Source: Candidatus Obscuribacter sp. (lineage in GTDB: Bacteria > Cyanobacteriota > Vampirovibrionia > Obscuribacterales > Obscuribacteraceae). From it: DNA of 64,000 nucleotides. The notes beneath the pieces were generated by a model. The model was not told where the DNA came from and ran no database searches. It was given only the letters and a program-made list of their open reading frames with translations. A program made the position numbers and the translations under genes. Each line of letters begins with the position of its first letter. The stretch's first letter is position 1. Of the stretch, positions 10,156-20,795 are shown piece after piece. The stretch is from positions 24,825-88,824 of the forward strand of contig JADYXR010000205.1 of the NCBI GenBank assembly GCA_021772095.1. Reading direction: 5' to 3'.

Positions 10156-10506
10156 GCGGAAGCCGAAACCAGCTGGCCTCGAACTCTCGAAGATCTTATA
10201 AATTAGTTTCTATGGCGATACAACACGCATTGACGGCTGGACCGAACCAGGAGTGCGTCAATGCGATTTGAAGTTGTCTGTTCAATCAGCATACATCAAA
10301 ACAAAATGGTGGCAATCGCCCAAAACCGTCAAATACGCCGTGTAAGGAACCCAAAGCTTGAACAGCTGGCGTTTTTGCGCGCCCTGTAAACCTTAAGTTA
10401 AGACCCAATCCATGCGCTTTACCGAGTTTGCGAATTTCTCTAACATCCGCCGAAACGCTCCTGCAGCGCGAGTTGGTGGACGGATCATTCATCCGACACT
10501 AGTCGA

Positions 10507-11184
10507 TCAGCTCATCAACTCAAGCGTATAGCCAAAACCTTTTCTTGTAGAAATTTGGATCGATGCTTTCTCAGCGTCCAGTTTTTTTCTGATCTTAGTT
10601 ATGTACGCTCTGATGCTGTCCGGTGTCACTTCGGATTCAGTCGACCACACGCGCTCCAGGAGCACTTCGGCAGGGAATGCATGGTTCGGATTTTTGAGCA
10701 GGAACTCAAGCAGCGCAAATTCTTTTGGATACAAAGAACATTTTCTATTATCAATAAGCATGACACCATTAACAGAATCAAGCTGCACATTTCCCATTGC
10801 CAGAACAGTTGGCTTGACCACTGGCTGTCGGCGTAGCAGCGCACGAATTCGCGCGGTCAACTCGACGTTTTCAAACGGCTTAGTAAGATAATCATCAGCT
10901 CCGGAATCCAAACCTCGCGCTTTATCAGTGGCTTGATTTTTTCCTGTGAGCATCAGTATTGGTGTCATTCCATTTCGGTTGCGATACTTTTCGCAGATGT
11001 CGAGACCGGTCATATCCGGCAGACCCCAGTCTAAAATGATCACATCATAGTGTTCTGTTTCTAAACGGAAAAGCGCTTCTTCACCGGTCTCAATTGCCTC
11101 GACAGCGAAATTTTGTCGCTCGAGAAATACCTTGAGAGTTTTCTTCAGAGCTAAATCATCTTCGACAAGAAGTATCTTTGACAT
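10507..11184 (-). CDS. OmpR/PhoB-family response regulator
   Basis: Receiver (ILLVEDD, VIILDWGLPDMTG, TKPFE) plus winged-helix C-terminus. Confidence 0.95.
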   Translation of the reverse strand: MSKILLVEDDLALKKTLKVFLERQNFAVEAIETGEEALFRLETEHYDVIILDWGLPDMTGLDICEKYRNRNGMTPILMLTGKNQATDKARGLDSGADDYLTKPFENVELTARIRALLRRQPVVKPTVLAMGNVQLDSVNGVMLIDNRKCSLYPKEFALLEFLLKNPNHAFPAEVLLERVWSTESEVTPDSIRAYITKIRKKLDAEKASIQISTRKGFGYTLELMS

Positions 11185-11250
11185 GACGTTCTAATTGCTC
11201 ATTGGTCGTGGTAATTGAAATGACCGTTTCATAATCACATTCACAGCGAA

Positions 11251-12705
11251 TCACTCATCTTTTGTACCATCCGCGACAGGTAGTCTAAACCAGAAAGCGC
11301 TTCCGCCGGTGGAGCTTTCACGGACTCCTATTGTACCGCCGTGCGCCTGGACAATCGATTTGCAAATCGCTAAACCCAAACCCATGCCGTGTTGTTCGCC
11401 TTCTTCGTCGCCGGTTAAACGTTCGTGGGCTTCGAAAATCTTGTCCCGTTTTTCTGCAGGAATTCCTGCACCATTGTCGACGATTTCGATTTCAACAAAA
11501 TCATCATCAACTTTCGCAGTGCTGATTGCAATCTCGGAGTTTCTCGGAGAATACTTAACCGCATTCGAGAGGAGATTGATCAAAACTTGCAGCAGTCGCT
11601 CGTAATCCGCATTCACAGTGAAGTCCGACGATTCGTTTTTCATCGTTATCTTTTTGCTTTGCGCATAAAGCGTCAAACTTCGAACGGCTTGATTAATAGC
11701 GTTAGCAACTTGCAAAGGACGCGCATCAACCTGAAAACGACCGAGTTCAATTTGCGTTAGATCAAGAAGATTGTTGGTGAGAGTCATCAGGCGTCGCGAT
11801 TCACCAGCAGCGTCCGAGACGAGTTCTCGCAGTCCGCTATCCAATGATGCTGAGTCTTCATCGAGTGTGTCGAGCGTAAGTTTAATGGTGGTTGCAGGAG
11901 TTCGAATGTCGTGACCAATCATGGCGACAAAGTCCTGCCTGATTCGTTCAGCACGTCGAAGATTCCCAGCCATCTCGTGAAACGCCGAGTCCACCACGCC
12001 GATTTCATCAGTCACCACCATTGGTGGCAGAAGAGCTTTCTTCTTCGAAAATAGATCTACATTCGTCAGAACGCGTTTAAGCCGTTGCTCAATGCTTTTT
12101 CCAAAGAAGCTGGCGATACCAAATGCGATGACCAAATTTCCGATCAAACCTAGCAGCATCACTCGACGCACCGCTTCTTGACGCGCTTCAAAACTTCGCT
12201 CAGGTTTCGAGTACGCATACAGCTCAGCGCCTGCCAGATCACGAGCGTGATGAACCATCTTGCGAACGCGCATATAGCCCGTCAATCGAGCGAGATTGTC
12301 ACCCGGATGCCGATCTTCTTGAATCATGCGTTTTTGATCGCGCAACGCCTGGATCGAAGTATGCATCTCACGATTTAAATACGCGAAGACTTTTTTATCG
12401 TGCTTGGAATTGTCCTTGAGAAAACGTAAATCGTTTTGGATCTCAGTAATTCCTTTTTCAAAATTTTCCTCGGTCATCGGACTCTGAGTGAACGCGTACA
12501 TGTAGAGCGCCGACGAAGCTTCGTAAGAGTGCACGAATAGACGGTCTACAGCAGAGATAATCGATCGAGCGTGAACTTCTTCAAGAGTTTCAGCATTTGC
12601 TCGTTCCAATTCTTTGTACAACATGCCGACAAAAATCAGCTGAAATAAAAGTGGTACCGCTACGATTAGCAGTCCTTTTTTTCTGATGCTCAAACGAATT
12701 GGCAA
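11251..12705 (-). CDS. Sensor histidine kinase
   Basis: HAMP-like region, MIGHDIRTPATTIKL H-box, NLLSNAVKYSP N-box, GMGLGLAICKSIV G-box; adjacent to the response regulator. Confidence 0.95.
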   Translation of the reverse strand: MPIRLSIRKKGLLIVAVPLLFQLIFVGMLYKELERANAETLEEVHARSIISAVDRLFVHSYEASSALYMYAFTQSPMTEENFEKGITEIQNDLRFLKDNSKHDKKVFAYLNREMHTSIQALRDQKRMIQEDRHPGDNLARLTGYMRVRKMVHHARDLAGAELYAYSKPERSFEARQEAVRRVMLLGLIGNLVIAFGIASFFGKSIEQRLKRVLTNVDLFSKKKALLPPMVVTDEIGVVDSAFHEMAGNLRRAERIRQDFVAMIGHDIRTPATTIKLTLDTLDEDSASLDSGLRELVSDAAGESRRLMTLTNNLLDLTQIELGRFQVDARPLQVANAINQAVRSLTLYAQSKKITMKNESSDFTVNADYERLLQVLINLLSNAVKYSPRNSEIAISTAKVDDDFVEIEIVDNGAGIPAEKRDKIFEAHERLTGDEEGEQHGMGLGLAICKSIVQAHGGTIGVRESSTGGSAFWFRLPVADGTKDE

Positions 12706-12808
12706 GGCAGTAAGTTCATCGGCAGGAACGATTCACCTAATGTACATCGTAATCGCCGATTAGTCGATATTCTGCGGACTTGTCAAACGCTTGATGCGCC
12801 GGAAACTT

Positions 12809-13165
12809 CTATTTCAAAAACGCTCTGATGCTTTCGGCAGGTCGCCCGAGAACCGCTTTGTTACCGCGTTCTACGATGGGGCGTTGCATGAGTTCCGGAT
12901 GTTTCGCCATCAGTTTGACAATTTCGTCATCGCTCAAATCTTTATTGGCAAGATCGAGATCTTTGTAAGTGCCTTCTTTCGTCCGCAAAAGATCGCGCGC
13001 TGGTAGACCAAGCTTTTTCAGCAACTCTTGAATCTTCGCGGCGGTCATCGGTTCAATGTAGTAATTGACCTTATCGAAGTCAATTCCTGATTCCGTCAAA
13101 ATCTTATTGACCTGACGGCAAGTGGTGCAGGTCGGTTTTTCGTAGATCGTAATCTTGTCTGACAT
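12809..13165 (-). CDS. ArsC/Spx-family arsenate reductase-like protein
   Basis: KITIYEKPTCTTCRQVNKILTESGIDFDKVNYYIEPMT; start moved to ATG at 13165. Confidence 0.85.
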   Translation of the reverse strand: MSDKITIYEKPTCTTCRQVNKILTESGIDFDKVNYYIEPMTAAKIQELLKKLGLPARDLLRTKEGTYKDLDLANKDLSDDEIVKLMAKHPELMQRPIVERGNKAVLGRPAESIRAFLK

Positions 13166-13237
13166 GTTGGCTCCTCTGCTTCGCAACAAGATAGATCGTG
13201 CATGGTAGCACAGTCTGTGCGATAATTTTGGTCTACG

Positions 13238-14329
13238 ATGAATGCACAGCCTCAAAATCCGCGGAAAATTATTCACGTCGATATGGATGCATTTTTTGCG
13301 TCGGTAGAGCAACGCGACAATCCGAATTACCGCGGACATCCAGTTGCCGTCGGTGGTTCACCGGAAGGGCGCGGTGTCGTAGCGGCTGCAAGTTACGAGG
13401 CTCGCAAGTTTGGCATCTTCTCTGCGATGCCCGCGCGCACGGCGATCCAGAAGTGCCCGCATCTGATTTTCGTACGTCCTCGTTTCGATGTATATCGTCA
13501 AATTTCCGAGCAAATCAGAGCGATATTCCATGAATATACCGACCTGGTCGAGCCGCTGTCACTCGATGAAGCGTATCTGGATGTCACTGAAAATAAACCC
13601 GGCATTCCTTCGGCGACCTTGATTGCCAGAGACATCAAAAAACGAATTTTGGAAGAGACAAGCCTCACCGCATCAGCCGGGATCTCGATCAACAAATTTC
13701 TTGCTAAAACCGCATCTGGTATCAGAAAACCAAACGGAATGTATTTGATTCCGCCGGATAAAGCAGAAGCGTTTATGGAAACATTGCCGATTGAAGATTT
13801 CTACGGCGTTGGCGATGTCACCGCAAAGAAGATGCACCAGCTCGGAATACGAAACGGGGCCGACCTGAAAAGCTGGAGCGAACGCGATCTTCTGGATAAG
13901 TTCGGCAAAGCCGGCGCCTGGTATTACTTAATCGCACGGGCCCAGGACGACCGTGTCGTTTGTCCGAACCGGGTGAGAAAGTCCGTCGGGGCTGAAGAGA
14001 GCTTCGCAGAAGATCTGAAAGATCGCGGCGAGATGATGATGCAGTTGGGTGAAATCGCCAAAACTCTAGTTCGCAGAATCGGTGACAATGGCGGCGGACG
14101 CACGCTTACGTTGAAAGTCAAATACGCCAACTACCAGCAAGTAACTCGCAGTCGCACCGTCCTTGATACCATCAACCAATTCGACAACATAATGAAAATC
14201 GCAAACGATCTTCTTGATACGACTGAGGCAGAAGAGCGAAATGTGCGATTGCTCGGACTGACGCTTTCGAACTTGGACAGCGAACGCGAGCATGACGAGT
14301 GGGTCCAGCTCACGTTGCAGTTCACTTAG
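13238..14329 (+). CDS. dinB: DNA polymerase IV
   Basis: IIHVDMDAFFASVEQRDNP, SLDEAYLDVT, TASAGISINKFLAKTASGIRKPNG (Y-family). Confidence 0.96.
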   Translation: MNAQPQNPRKIIHVDMDAFFASVEQRDNPNYRGHPVAVGGSPEGRGVVAAASYEARKFGIFSAMPARTAIQKCPHLIFVRPRFDVYRQISEQIRAIFHEYTDLVEPLSLDEAYLDVTENKPGIPSATLIARDIKKRILEETSLTASAGISINKFLAKTASGIRKPNGMYLIPPDKAEAFMETLPIEDFYGVGDVTAKKMHQLGIRNGADLKSWSERDLLDKFGKAGAWYYLIARAQDDRVVCPNRVRKSVGAEESFAEDLKDRGEMMMQLGEIAKTLVRRIGDNGGGRTLTLKVKYANYQQVTRSRTVLDTINQFDNIMKIANDLLDTTEAEERNVRLLGLTLSNLDSEREHDEWVQLTLQFT

Positions 14330-14488
14330 CCGCTGCTATTTACCTGGCCGCTACAGTTTACTTGGCCGCTGCAGTTTACTTGGCCGCTGCAGTTTACTGA
14401 GCCCCTGCTGTTTACTTGCCCGCTTCTGTTTACTTGCCCGCTTCTGTTTACTCGCCCGCTGTTTACTTAGCCGCTGCTGTTTGTTTGG
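14329..14488. repeat. 18-bp tandem repeat array (about 8-9 degenerate units)
   Basis: Units such as GCCGCTGCAGTTTACTTG in register from 14329; see findings. Confidence 0.9.
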
Positions 14489-14571
14489 CTAACAACTTGA
14501 TTTAGATCCCTGAACACGGATTGAAGCGATGAGCTGCGTTTCGCCAGCACATCGCCTCAGCCAGTTGGGTG

Positions 14572-15441
14572 TTATTGAGCAGTGGAGAACGTTCCGCTCG
14601 AGAAGTCTTGCATCGCCTGCTGAATTTCTTCCGAGCTGTTCATCACGAACGGTCCATAGCCGACAACCGGTTCATCGATTTGCTTACCGTTGAGAATAAG
14701 CAATCGAGCGGGACCATCAGCAGCCATTTCGATCTTGGAACCGTTGCGTTCAAGGATCATGATAGAGATACCATCAGTGGTATCAGTACCATTGACGGTG
14801 ACTGCGCCTTCCATGACGAATAGCGCGGTCGTATAACCTTCAGGAAGCACCACGCTCAACCTACCCTTGCCTGTGAATTCGATGTCGATCAAGTTCACTG
14901 GTGTAAAAGTTTTCGCCGGGCCGCTCACATCGCCCAACTTCCCGGAGATGACGCGCGTCTTCGAGGCACCATCGGCGCCTACGATTACTGGAATATCTGC
15001 AGCGTGAAGCGTTTGATAGCGCGGCTCCGTCATTTTTTTATCGGCGGGAAGATTGACCCACAGTTGCACCATTTGCAGAGTGCCACCAGTTTTGCGGAAT
15101 GATTCAGAATGCAGCTCTTCGTGAAGAACGCCTTTACCAGCGGTCATCCACTGCACATCACCAGGTCCGATTTCGCCGAAATTACCTGCGGTATCTTTAT
15201 GCTGCAGACCACCTTGCAGAACCAACGTCACTGTTTCAAATCCACGATGTGGATGCATGCCGACGCCGAGCTTTTTCTCGGTAGGCGGAAACTCAGATGG
15301 ACTGCCGTAGTCGAGCATCAAGAACGGGCTTAACTGAGACTTTCCTAAGTCGTTGTACGAAAACAAATTACGAACAGGCAAACCGTCTCCCACCATATGT
15401 GGTGGTCGAGGTTGGTGGCTGCTCACTACTTTTTTAGACAT
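14572..15441 (-). CDS. Pirin family protein
   Basis: VGDGLPVRNLFSY...FLMLDYGSPSEFPPTEKKLGVGMHPHRGFETVTLVLQGGLQHKDTAGN; GPFVMN C-terminal motif. Confidence 0.95.
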   Translation of the reverse strand: MSKKVVSSHQPRPPHMVGDGLPVRNLFSYNDLGKSQLSPFLMLDYGSPSEFPPTEKKLGVGMHPHRGFETVTLVLQGGLQHKDTAGNFGEIGPGDVQWMTAGKGVLHEELHSESFRKTGGTLQMVQLWVNLPADKKMTEPRYQTLHAADIPVIVGADGASKTRVISGKLGDVSGPAKTFTPVNLIDIEFTGKGRLSVVLPEGYTTALFVMEGAVTVNGTDTTDGISIMILERNGSKIEMAADGPARLLILNGKQIDEPVVGYGPFVMNSSEEIQQAMQDFSSGTFSTAQ

Positions 15442-15799
15442 GGTGATACCTCGGGACTCCACTCTTGATTATCCCGCAGTTTCTGCCGATCTCCCGAGCC
15501 ATAGCAATTCGTTTAGATTGGTGTTACTTCAAAGTAACCATGTTTCAAAAAACACATCGAACGATTTTCAACCCAAATTAGAGTAAGCAATTTGTGCGTC
15601 GGATCCCGAAGAATAAACGCTCGCAAAGGGTGAACCCATTCAAAAGAGTACGTTTTCAAAAACAGCTTGGTTTTGTTCGCGAAACTATCCAGGTTCAATC
15701 GCACGTAAGACTGAACCTCTACACTCCGCATTAGCGCCATTAAACGGAGCTTCTTGATATTTGATCTATAATGCTCCGCGTCGGACTGGGGATAAAATT

Positions 15800-16891
15800 A
15801 TGAAATGGACTTCACTTCTGTTGGTGTCCGCTGCGGCAGTCGTTGTGCCGGGCGACGCTCACGCCATCAAGCCAACCGGAGACTCGCTGTCGACTAAGTC
15901 TGCTCATGAGACGCTGGCTCTGAAACCTGCAAACCGCTACCTCGCCTCAAGTGCGACGGGAGCTGCCACCAGCGCAAAGGTAGATCCGAAAGCCAGCGCT
16001 GAATTGGAAACGCTCGAGAAGCGCTTCTTCAGGCACGATTTCACAAACGAGTCGATCGACGATCGCCTGACGCGCATGGAAAAGTTCACGTTCGGCGATA
16101 CCAACAAAGGCACCGAGCAAGAACGCCTGACTAAGCTTTCCGCCATTTTGGAAACACACTCGTCTGATACCCCATTGAGCAGCATCTCTACAAAACCCAT
16201 GAAGAATGCCGCAGCGCCAGCATCTCCAGGCAGCTCGACACCAGCAGACGACTCTTCTGCCGACGCTGACGATTCGAACGACGGCTCAGATTACCCGCAC
16301 GTAACCTTCCTCGAAGACGAAATTCTCGGTCAACATTTCACAGGTTCACTGCAAAAACGTCTTGCCAGGCTTGAGACCAAAGCCTTCGGAAGCGCTTCGC
16401 CGAACCCGGATTTCAGCGCCAGAACTGATGCCCTCGAGCGTTACGCCGAGGTCAAACTTCACAAGAAAGCATTCGACCAACCGGTCGATAGCCCGGAAGC
16501 CCCGAGAGCACCTCGTTTTGGTCCTCGCTTCGGAATGGGAAGCGGCATGGGCATGGGTAACGCGATGGGCATGGGCGGCGGCATGGGTGGAATGAATTTC
16601 TCCGATGCAGATGACTCAACTCCGGCTCCGAAAGCGCCTCCACCGGAAGATCCGACGGCTTCGCTCCCCACACCTCCACCTGAAGGCGCGCGTTTGTTGT
16701 CCCGCGTGGCGTGGTGCGAAATGCACTTGTTCAACAAAACATATCCAGACATGCATTTGCTCCAACGTCTGCATCAACTCAATGCGCAGTTGAATCCGAC
16801 TGACAAAGAGAAAGACATTCAGCTCATGGATCACGTAGATACAATCGTCAAAGAAGTCGTGATGCGTCAGCATCCACCGACCAGAAGCTAA
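15800..16891 (+). CDS. Secreted protein with three degenerate copies of an acidic helical module
   Basis: Signal peptide (MKWTSLLLVSAAAVVVPGDAHA) and modules LETLEKRFFRHDFTNESIDDRLTRMEKFTFG / VTFLEDEILGQHFTGSLQKRLARLETKAFG / VAWCEMHLFNKTYPDMHLLQRLHQLNAQLN. Confidence 0.75.
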   Translation: MKWTSLLLVSAAAVVVPGDAHAIKPTGDSLSTKSAHETLALKPANRYLASSATGAATSAKVDPKASAELETLEKRFFRHDFTNESIDDRLTRMEKFTFGDTNKGTEQERLTKLSAILETHSSDTPLSSISTKPMKNAAAPASPGSSTPADDSSADADDSNDGSDYPHVTFLEDEILGQHFTGSLQKRLARLETKAFGSASPNPDFSARTDALERYAEVKLHKKAFDQPVDSPEAPRAPRFGPRFGMGSGMGMGNAMGMGGGMGGMNFSDADDSTPAPKAPPPEDPTASLPTPPPEGARLLSRVAWCEMHLFNKTYPDMHLLQRLHQLNAQLNPTDKEKDIQLMDHVDTIVKEVVMRQHPPTRS

Positions 16892-17047
16892 GATTCTAGT
16901 GACGGCTTAGTCCGCGAGTGAACGCCTGGACTTGTTCATGCCTAGATCTGTTGTGCGAACGCCTGCATTCGTTCGCGCCCTAGTTATGCGAACGCAAATT
17001 GAACAGAAGTATTCGGCAGACGAGATATTCGTTTGTGAAACGCTCAT

Positions 17048-17860
17048 CTAGTATCCGTGCTTCTTCAACCAGGCGCGGTCTGCTTTGGCGTTCTTCGAAT
17101 TGACGCCTTCGAGCTTCTCAAACGCTTGAGCACGATATGTATATCCGCCCGCATAATTCGGACTTAGTTTGATTATTTCGGAGAAATCATCGCGCGCTTT
17201 GTCGTACTTCCCAGTGGCTTGGTATGCGCGTCCACGAAGTTCGTAGCTATCGAAATTTTTAGGATCGAGTGCAACGATTGCATCGAAATCAGAAACAGCT
17301 TTATCATATTGTTTGACGTCAATAAAAAGCAGTCCACGCTGAACCAGTGGCCATCGCAGTTTCTTATCGATCTCAACTACTTTGGTGAAATCAGAAATCG
17401 CTGATTCGTTTTGTCCCTTCGCTTTTTTGAGCATGCCACGACTGCCGTACGCATCGACATGTTTAGGATCATTCTCAATGGCAAGCGTGAAGTCACTGAT
17501 GGCGCCTGCCAAATCCTTCATTCCTTCTTTTAAATGACCACGATTAAAATAGGCTTCCGCATTTTTCGCGTTTAAACTGATTGCAGTGTTGTAATCCTTC
17601 ATCGCGAGCTTGTCGTTATTCATGAACGCGTGCGCTTGCGCTCGCTTACAAAATGCCATCGAGTTTTTCGGCTCAGCTTTGATCACTTTGTTGAACTGCT
17701 CGATTGCCTTGCGCGCATCGCTTTGCTGCAAAAACTTGCAACCCAATTCGTAGGATTTCTGATCCGGTGCTTCAGAAAATGCACATTGGGCGTTTGTCAG
17801 GCTGAGTGATAAAGCAGCGAACGCGGCGACCAGAGTGAGAGCGTGTTTGTTCATTTTCAT
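17048..17860 (-). CDS. Secreted tetratricopeptide repeat protein
   Basis: Signal peptide and repeated 34-aa TPR units (AEAYFNRGHLKEGMKDLAGAISDFTLAIENDPKHVDAY). Confidence 0.92.
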   Translation of the reverse strand: MKMNKHALTLVAAFAALSLSLTNAQCAFSEAPDQKSYELGCKFLQQSDARKAIEQFNKVIKAEPKNSMAFCKRAQAHAFMNNDKLAMKDYNTAISLNAKNAEAYFNRGHLKEGMKDLAGAISDFTLAIENDPKHVDAYGSRGMLKKAKGQNESAISDFTKVVEIDKKLRWPLVQRGLLFIDVKQYDKAVSDFDAIVALDPKNFDSYELRGRAYQATGKYDKARDDFSEIIKLSPNYAGGYTYRAQAFEKLEGVNSKNAKADRAWLKKHGY

Positions 17861-18040
17861 TTATATAGGTTTCGATTTCTTTGAGCAAACCAATTCAACC
17901 TACACATTTTACGCGCTCGGTTTGTGTCACGTCCATAAAGTGGTGGCGAAAAGCAACGTTTAGCATGAGAAATTTACTTTCGCAATTCAGGTCCGCACCG
18001 CCAATGGTGTCACAGTAAATTTGAGTCACTAGTAAACGAG

Positions 18041-18676
18041 TTACTCGTTCTTTTTCTTTGAAAGAGATTGTGCGTCGACAAGCGCTTGCTCGGCGGCTCG
18101 GCGATACCACTCGGAGGCGATGTATTCATCAGCAACTACGCCGCGGCCGTCTTGATAGATCTTCGCCAGTTTCATTTGCGCTTCGACTACACCTTGTTCG
18201 GCTGCAGCCAAATACCATTTGTGCGCCGCGGTTTCATCGAGAGTCGTGCCTCTTCCGAAGGAATACATTTCACCGAGATTGAATTGTGCTATCTGATGTC
18301 CTTGTTCTGCGGCGCGTTGATACCACTCGAAGGCTTCGTCGGCATCGAGATGGACACCTTTTCCAACGAGGTACATTTTCGCCAGCGCGAACTGAGCATC
18401 AGCATCGCCAGCTTCCGCTCCTTTTCGATAAGTCGAGCAGGCAAGTCTGACATTTAGAGGAACACCAGTTCCGTACTCATACTTTAATCCCAAGGCGTTC
18501 AACGCTGGTGCATAGCCGGAAGCGCATGCAGCTTTCAACCAGTCAATCGATTGTTTAGCATCAGGAGCGCAGCCTTCGCCGGTTTCATAGCGCAGGGATA
18601 ATTCCAACTGTGCGGCGGCATTGCCAGCCTCCGCGGCAGCAGTAAGCCTATCCAACGTTTCAAGCTCAATTCGCAT
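18041..18676 (-). CDS. Sel1-like repeat protein
   Basis: Repeated A...LG..Y..G.GV..D...A..WY..AAEQG units. Confidence 0.93.
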   Translation of the reverse strand: MRIELETLDRLTAAAEAGNAAAQLELSLRYETGEGCAPDAKQSIDWLKAACASGYAPALNALGLKYEYGTGVPLNVRLACSTYRKGAEAGDADAQFALAKMYLVGKGVHLDADEAFEWYQRAAEQGHQIAQFNLGEMYSFGRGTTLDETAAHKWYLAAAEQGVVEAQMKLAKIYQDGRGVVADEYIASEWYRRAAEQALVDAQSLSKKKNE

Positions 18677-18818
18677 GCGTTTTACTATACCAGCAGCCAG
18701 TTCGCATTCAAACCAATAGCGGCAATGTCATTCTTTCCTTTCATCACAAACCTGTATCATCGCCGACCACGAGCGTTCCTTACGCTGCTGCGTTAGTATC
18801 AGAATCGGAAGAAATTTT

Positions 18819-19079
18819 ATGCAGGGAAGAAAGATTCAACGGACAAGCACACCGCCGCCAGGGTTGTTGTACTTTCCAGATTTTATTAGCGAGGACGAGG
18901 AGCGCGAGTTTATTCGATGTTCGTGCAGAGCGGCAGCACAGCTTGGCTCCTACGAAATCGACGCCCAATTCGATGACTTTCAGAACCGTGCGCGACACAT
19001 ACAAGGCGGAATCAGCGGAATCGGCTTGAAACTGTCGAGCCATAGAATCAGCCTTTGCGGCAGTTCTCAAGCGCCATAA
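18819..19079 (+). pseudogene. Possible N-terminal remnant of an AlkB-like 2OG-Fe(II) oxygenase
   Basis: PPPGLLYFPDFISEDEEREFI resembles the start of AlkB-like proteins, but no catalytic HxD...H core follows; 86 aa only. Confidence 0.28.
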
Positions 19080-19191
19080 TTAAAGGAATATCAAAATATC
19101 CACAAGAACTATTGATTCTGTCTCATAATCGTTTTACCCTTGCCAGTAGTGAAGGCATTTCTAAGGATGGACTTCACGGTGGAGAAAACGC

Positions 19192-20795
19192 GTGAAGCCG
19201 GAATCGTCAAAATCAACAGAGGCGCATCGACTTCAGCCGTTGGATGCGGGCAATCCGACAGAGGTGGAGCCTCGCAATGGTCGTGTTGCGACCGTGGAAG
19301 CGCAGCATCTCAGTGATCCGGATCGCATCGAACTTTCGGCGAGAATTGAAAGTTTGGGTCGCGCTGAAAATTTTAAAACGGAAAATCTAATCGCATCATC
19401 AAGCCTCCCGGACGCAACAGCAGTCGCGTCCGACATCAAGCAGAAGAAGTTCTGGACCGGCAAGAAGATCGCCATCGCGGCTTCGTTGTCAGTCGCTTTG
19501 ATTGCGGGTTCAGCGTTTGGATACCAAACCTATCAGAATTCTCAAAAGTCTAAAGCCGATGCCACCACGTCACCAGCAGTGGTGACAGTGTCGACGGATA
19601 CCGCGCGTACTCAACTCGTGGAAGACGCGCTCAGCGTCACGGGTTCAATATGGGCGTGGGATCCGTTAAGCCTCGGTCCTGAAGTAAGCGGATTGCGCAT
19701 CACATCGATAAATGTTGAAGAAGGCGATCACGTTAAAAAGGGACAAGTGCTTGCGACACTGAACTCGGCATTGCTGCGAGCGCAGTTGGATCAAGCAAAG
19801 GCGCGCTTGAACTCGAGTCAAGCAAACCTCAACAAATCGATTCAGCCTAATCGTCCTGAAGATATTATTGCACTGCGGGCGATGCTCGCTCAGGCGGAAG
19901 CTACTGTCGCGCAAGAAGAAGCGAAGCAACATCAAGCGCACGCGACCCTGAAGAACGCAGAAGTTACAGCGCGTAGATTTACAGAATTTCTCGCGCCGGA
20001 GCGATCAGCACTCAAGATTCAGACAATCGAGAGATGGCCGCGACCAACGCGCGCGAAGAAGTAAAAAATTCCGACGAAAAAATCAACGCGGCGAAATCCG
20101 CGGTCGATCAGGCGCGGCAGCGTTTACTCGTTGCCACACGCGGTGGTCGGGCAGAGGATGTTCAAATTTCGCGAGCCACTGTTGCGGAAATCAAAGCGCA
20201 GGTGCAACATCTCGAACAGCAGATCGCGCAAACGATTGTTCGCGCACCTGATGATGGATTGATATCGCGACGTGACGGTCACATCGGCGACATCACCACC
20301 GCCGGGACGCCACTGTTCGCCATGGTTCGCATGAATCGTATGGAGTTGCGTGCGCAGGTTTCCGATATCGACATCGCGAAAATTCATCCTGGTCAAACAG
20401 TGAAAGTAACCATTCGAGAAGAGGATGCCAAGCCGGTTATCGGCAAGGTGCGTCTGGTCAATCCGCTCGTTGATACTTCAACGCGACTCGGAATTGTGAG
20501 AATCGATTTGCCTGCAGACGCTGGGCTGAAGCCGGGTATGTTTGTTCGCGGCGAAATCGGTTTAGGCCAACACGATTCGGTGACGGTCCCAGTTGGCTCG
20601 CTTGTCACTCGCAACGGCGAGTCGGTAGTGTTCAAACTCGATTCTGAAAATCACGCGCTCAGCACGCACGTGATACCAGGAATCAGAACAGAACAGTTTG
20701 TCGAGATCAAAGAAGGCTTGTCGCCCGGCGACAGAGTCGTAGCTAAAGGCGCCAGGTTCCTCCAACATCGAGATGTGGTGCGAGTTTCGAAATGA
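19192..20795 (+). pseudogene. HlyD-family efflux periplasmic adaptor, frameshifted
   Basis: ORFs 19192-20064 and 20034-20795 give the N- and C-terminal halves of one MFP. Reading ...ARRFTEFL / AGAISTQDSDNREMAATNAREEV restores a continuous protein if one base is missing near 19990-19998. Confidence 0.85.

Noticed and set aside
14292-14492. 66-aa Leu/Cys/Arg-rich ORF after dinB
   Set aside because: Translation of the 18-bp tandem array; no start signal.
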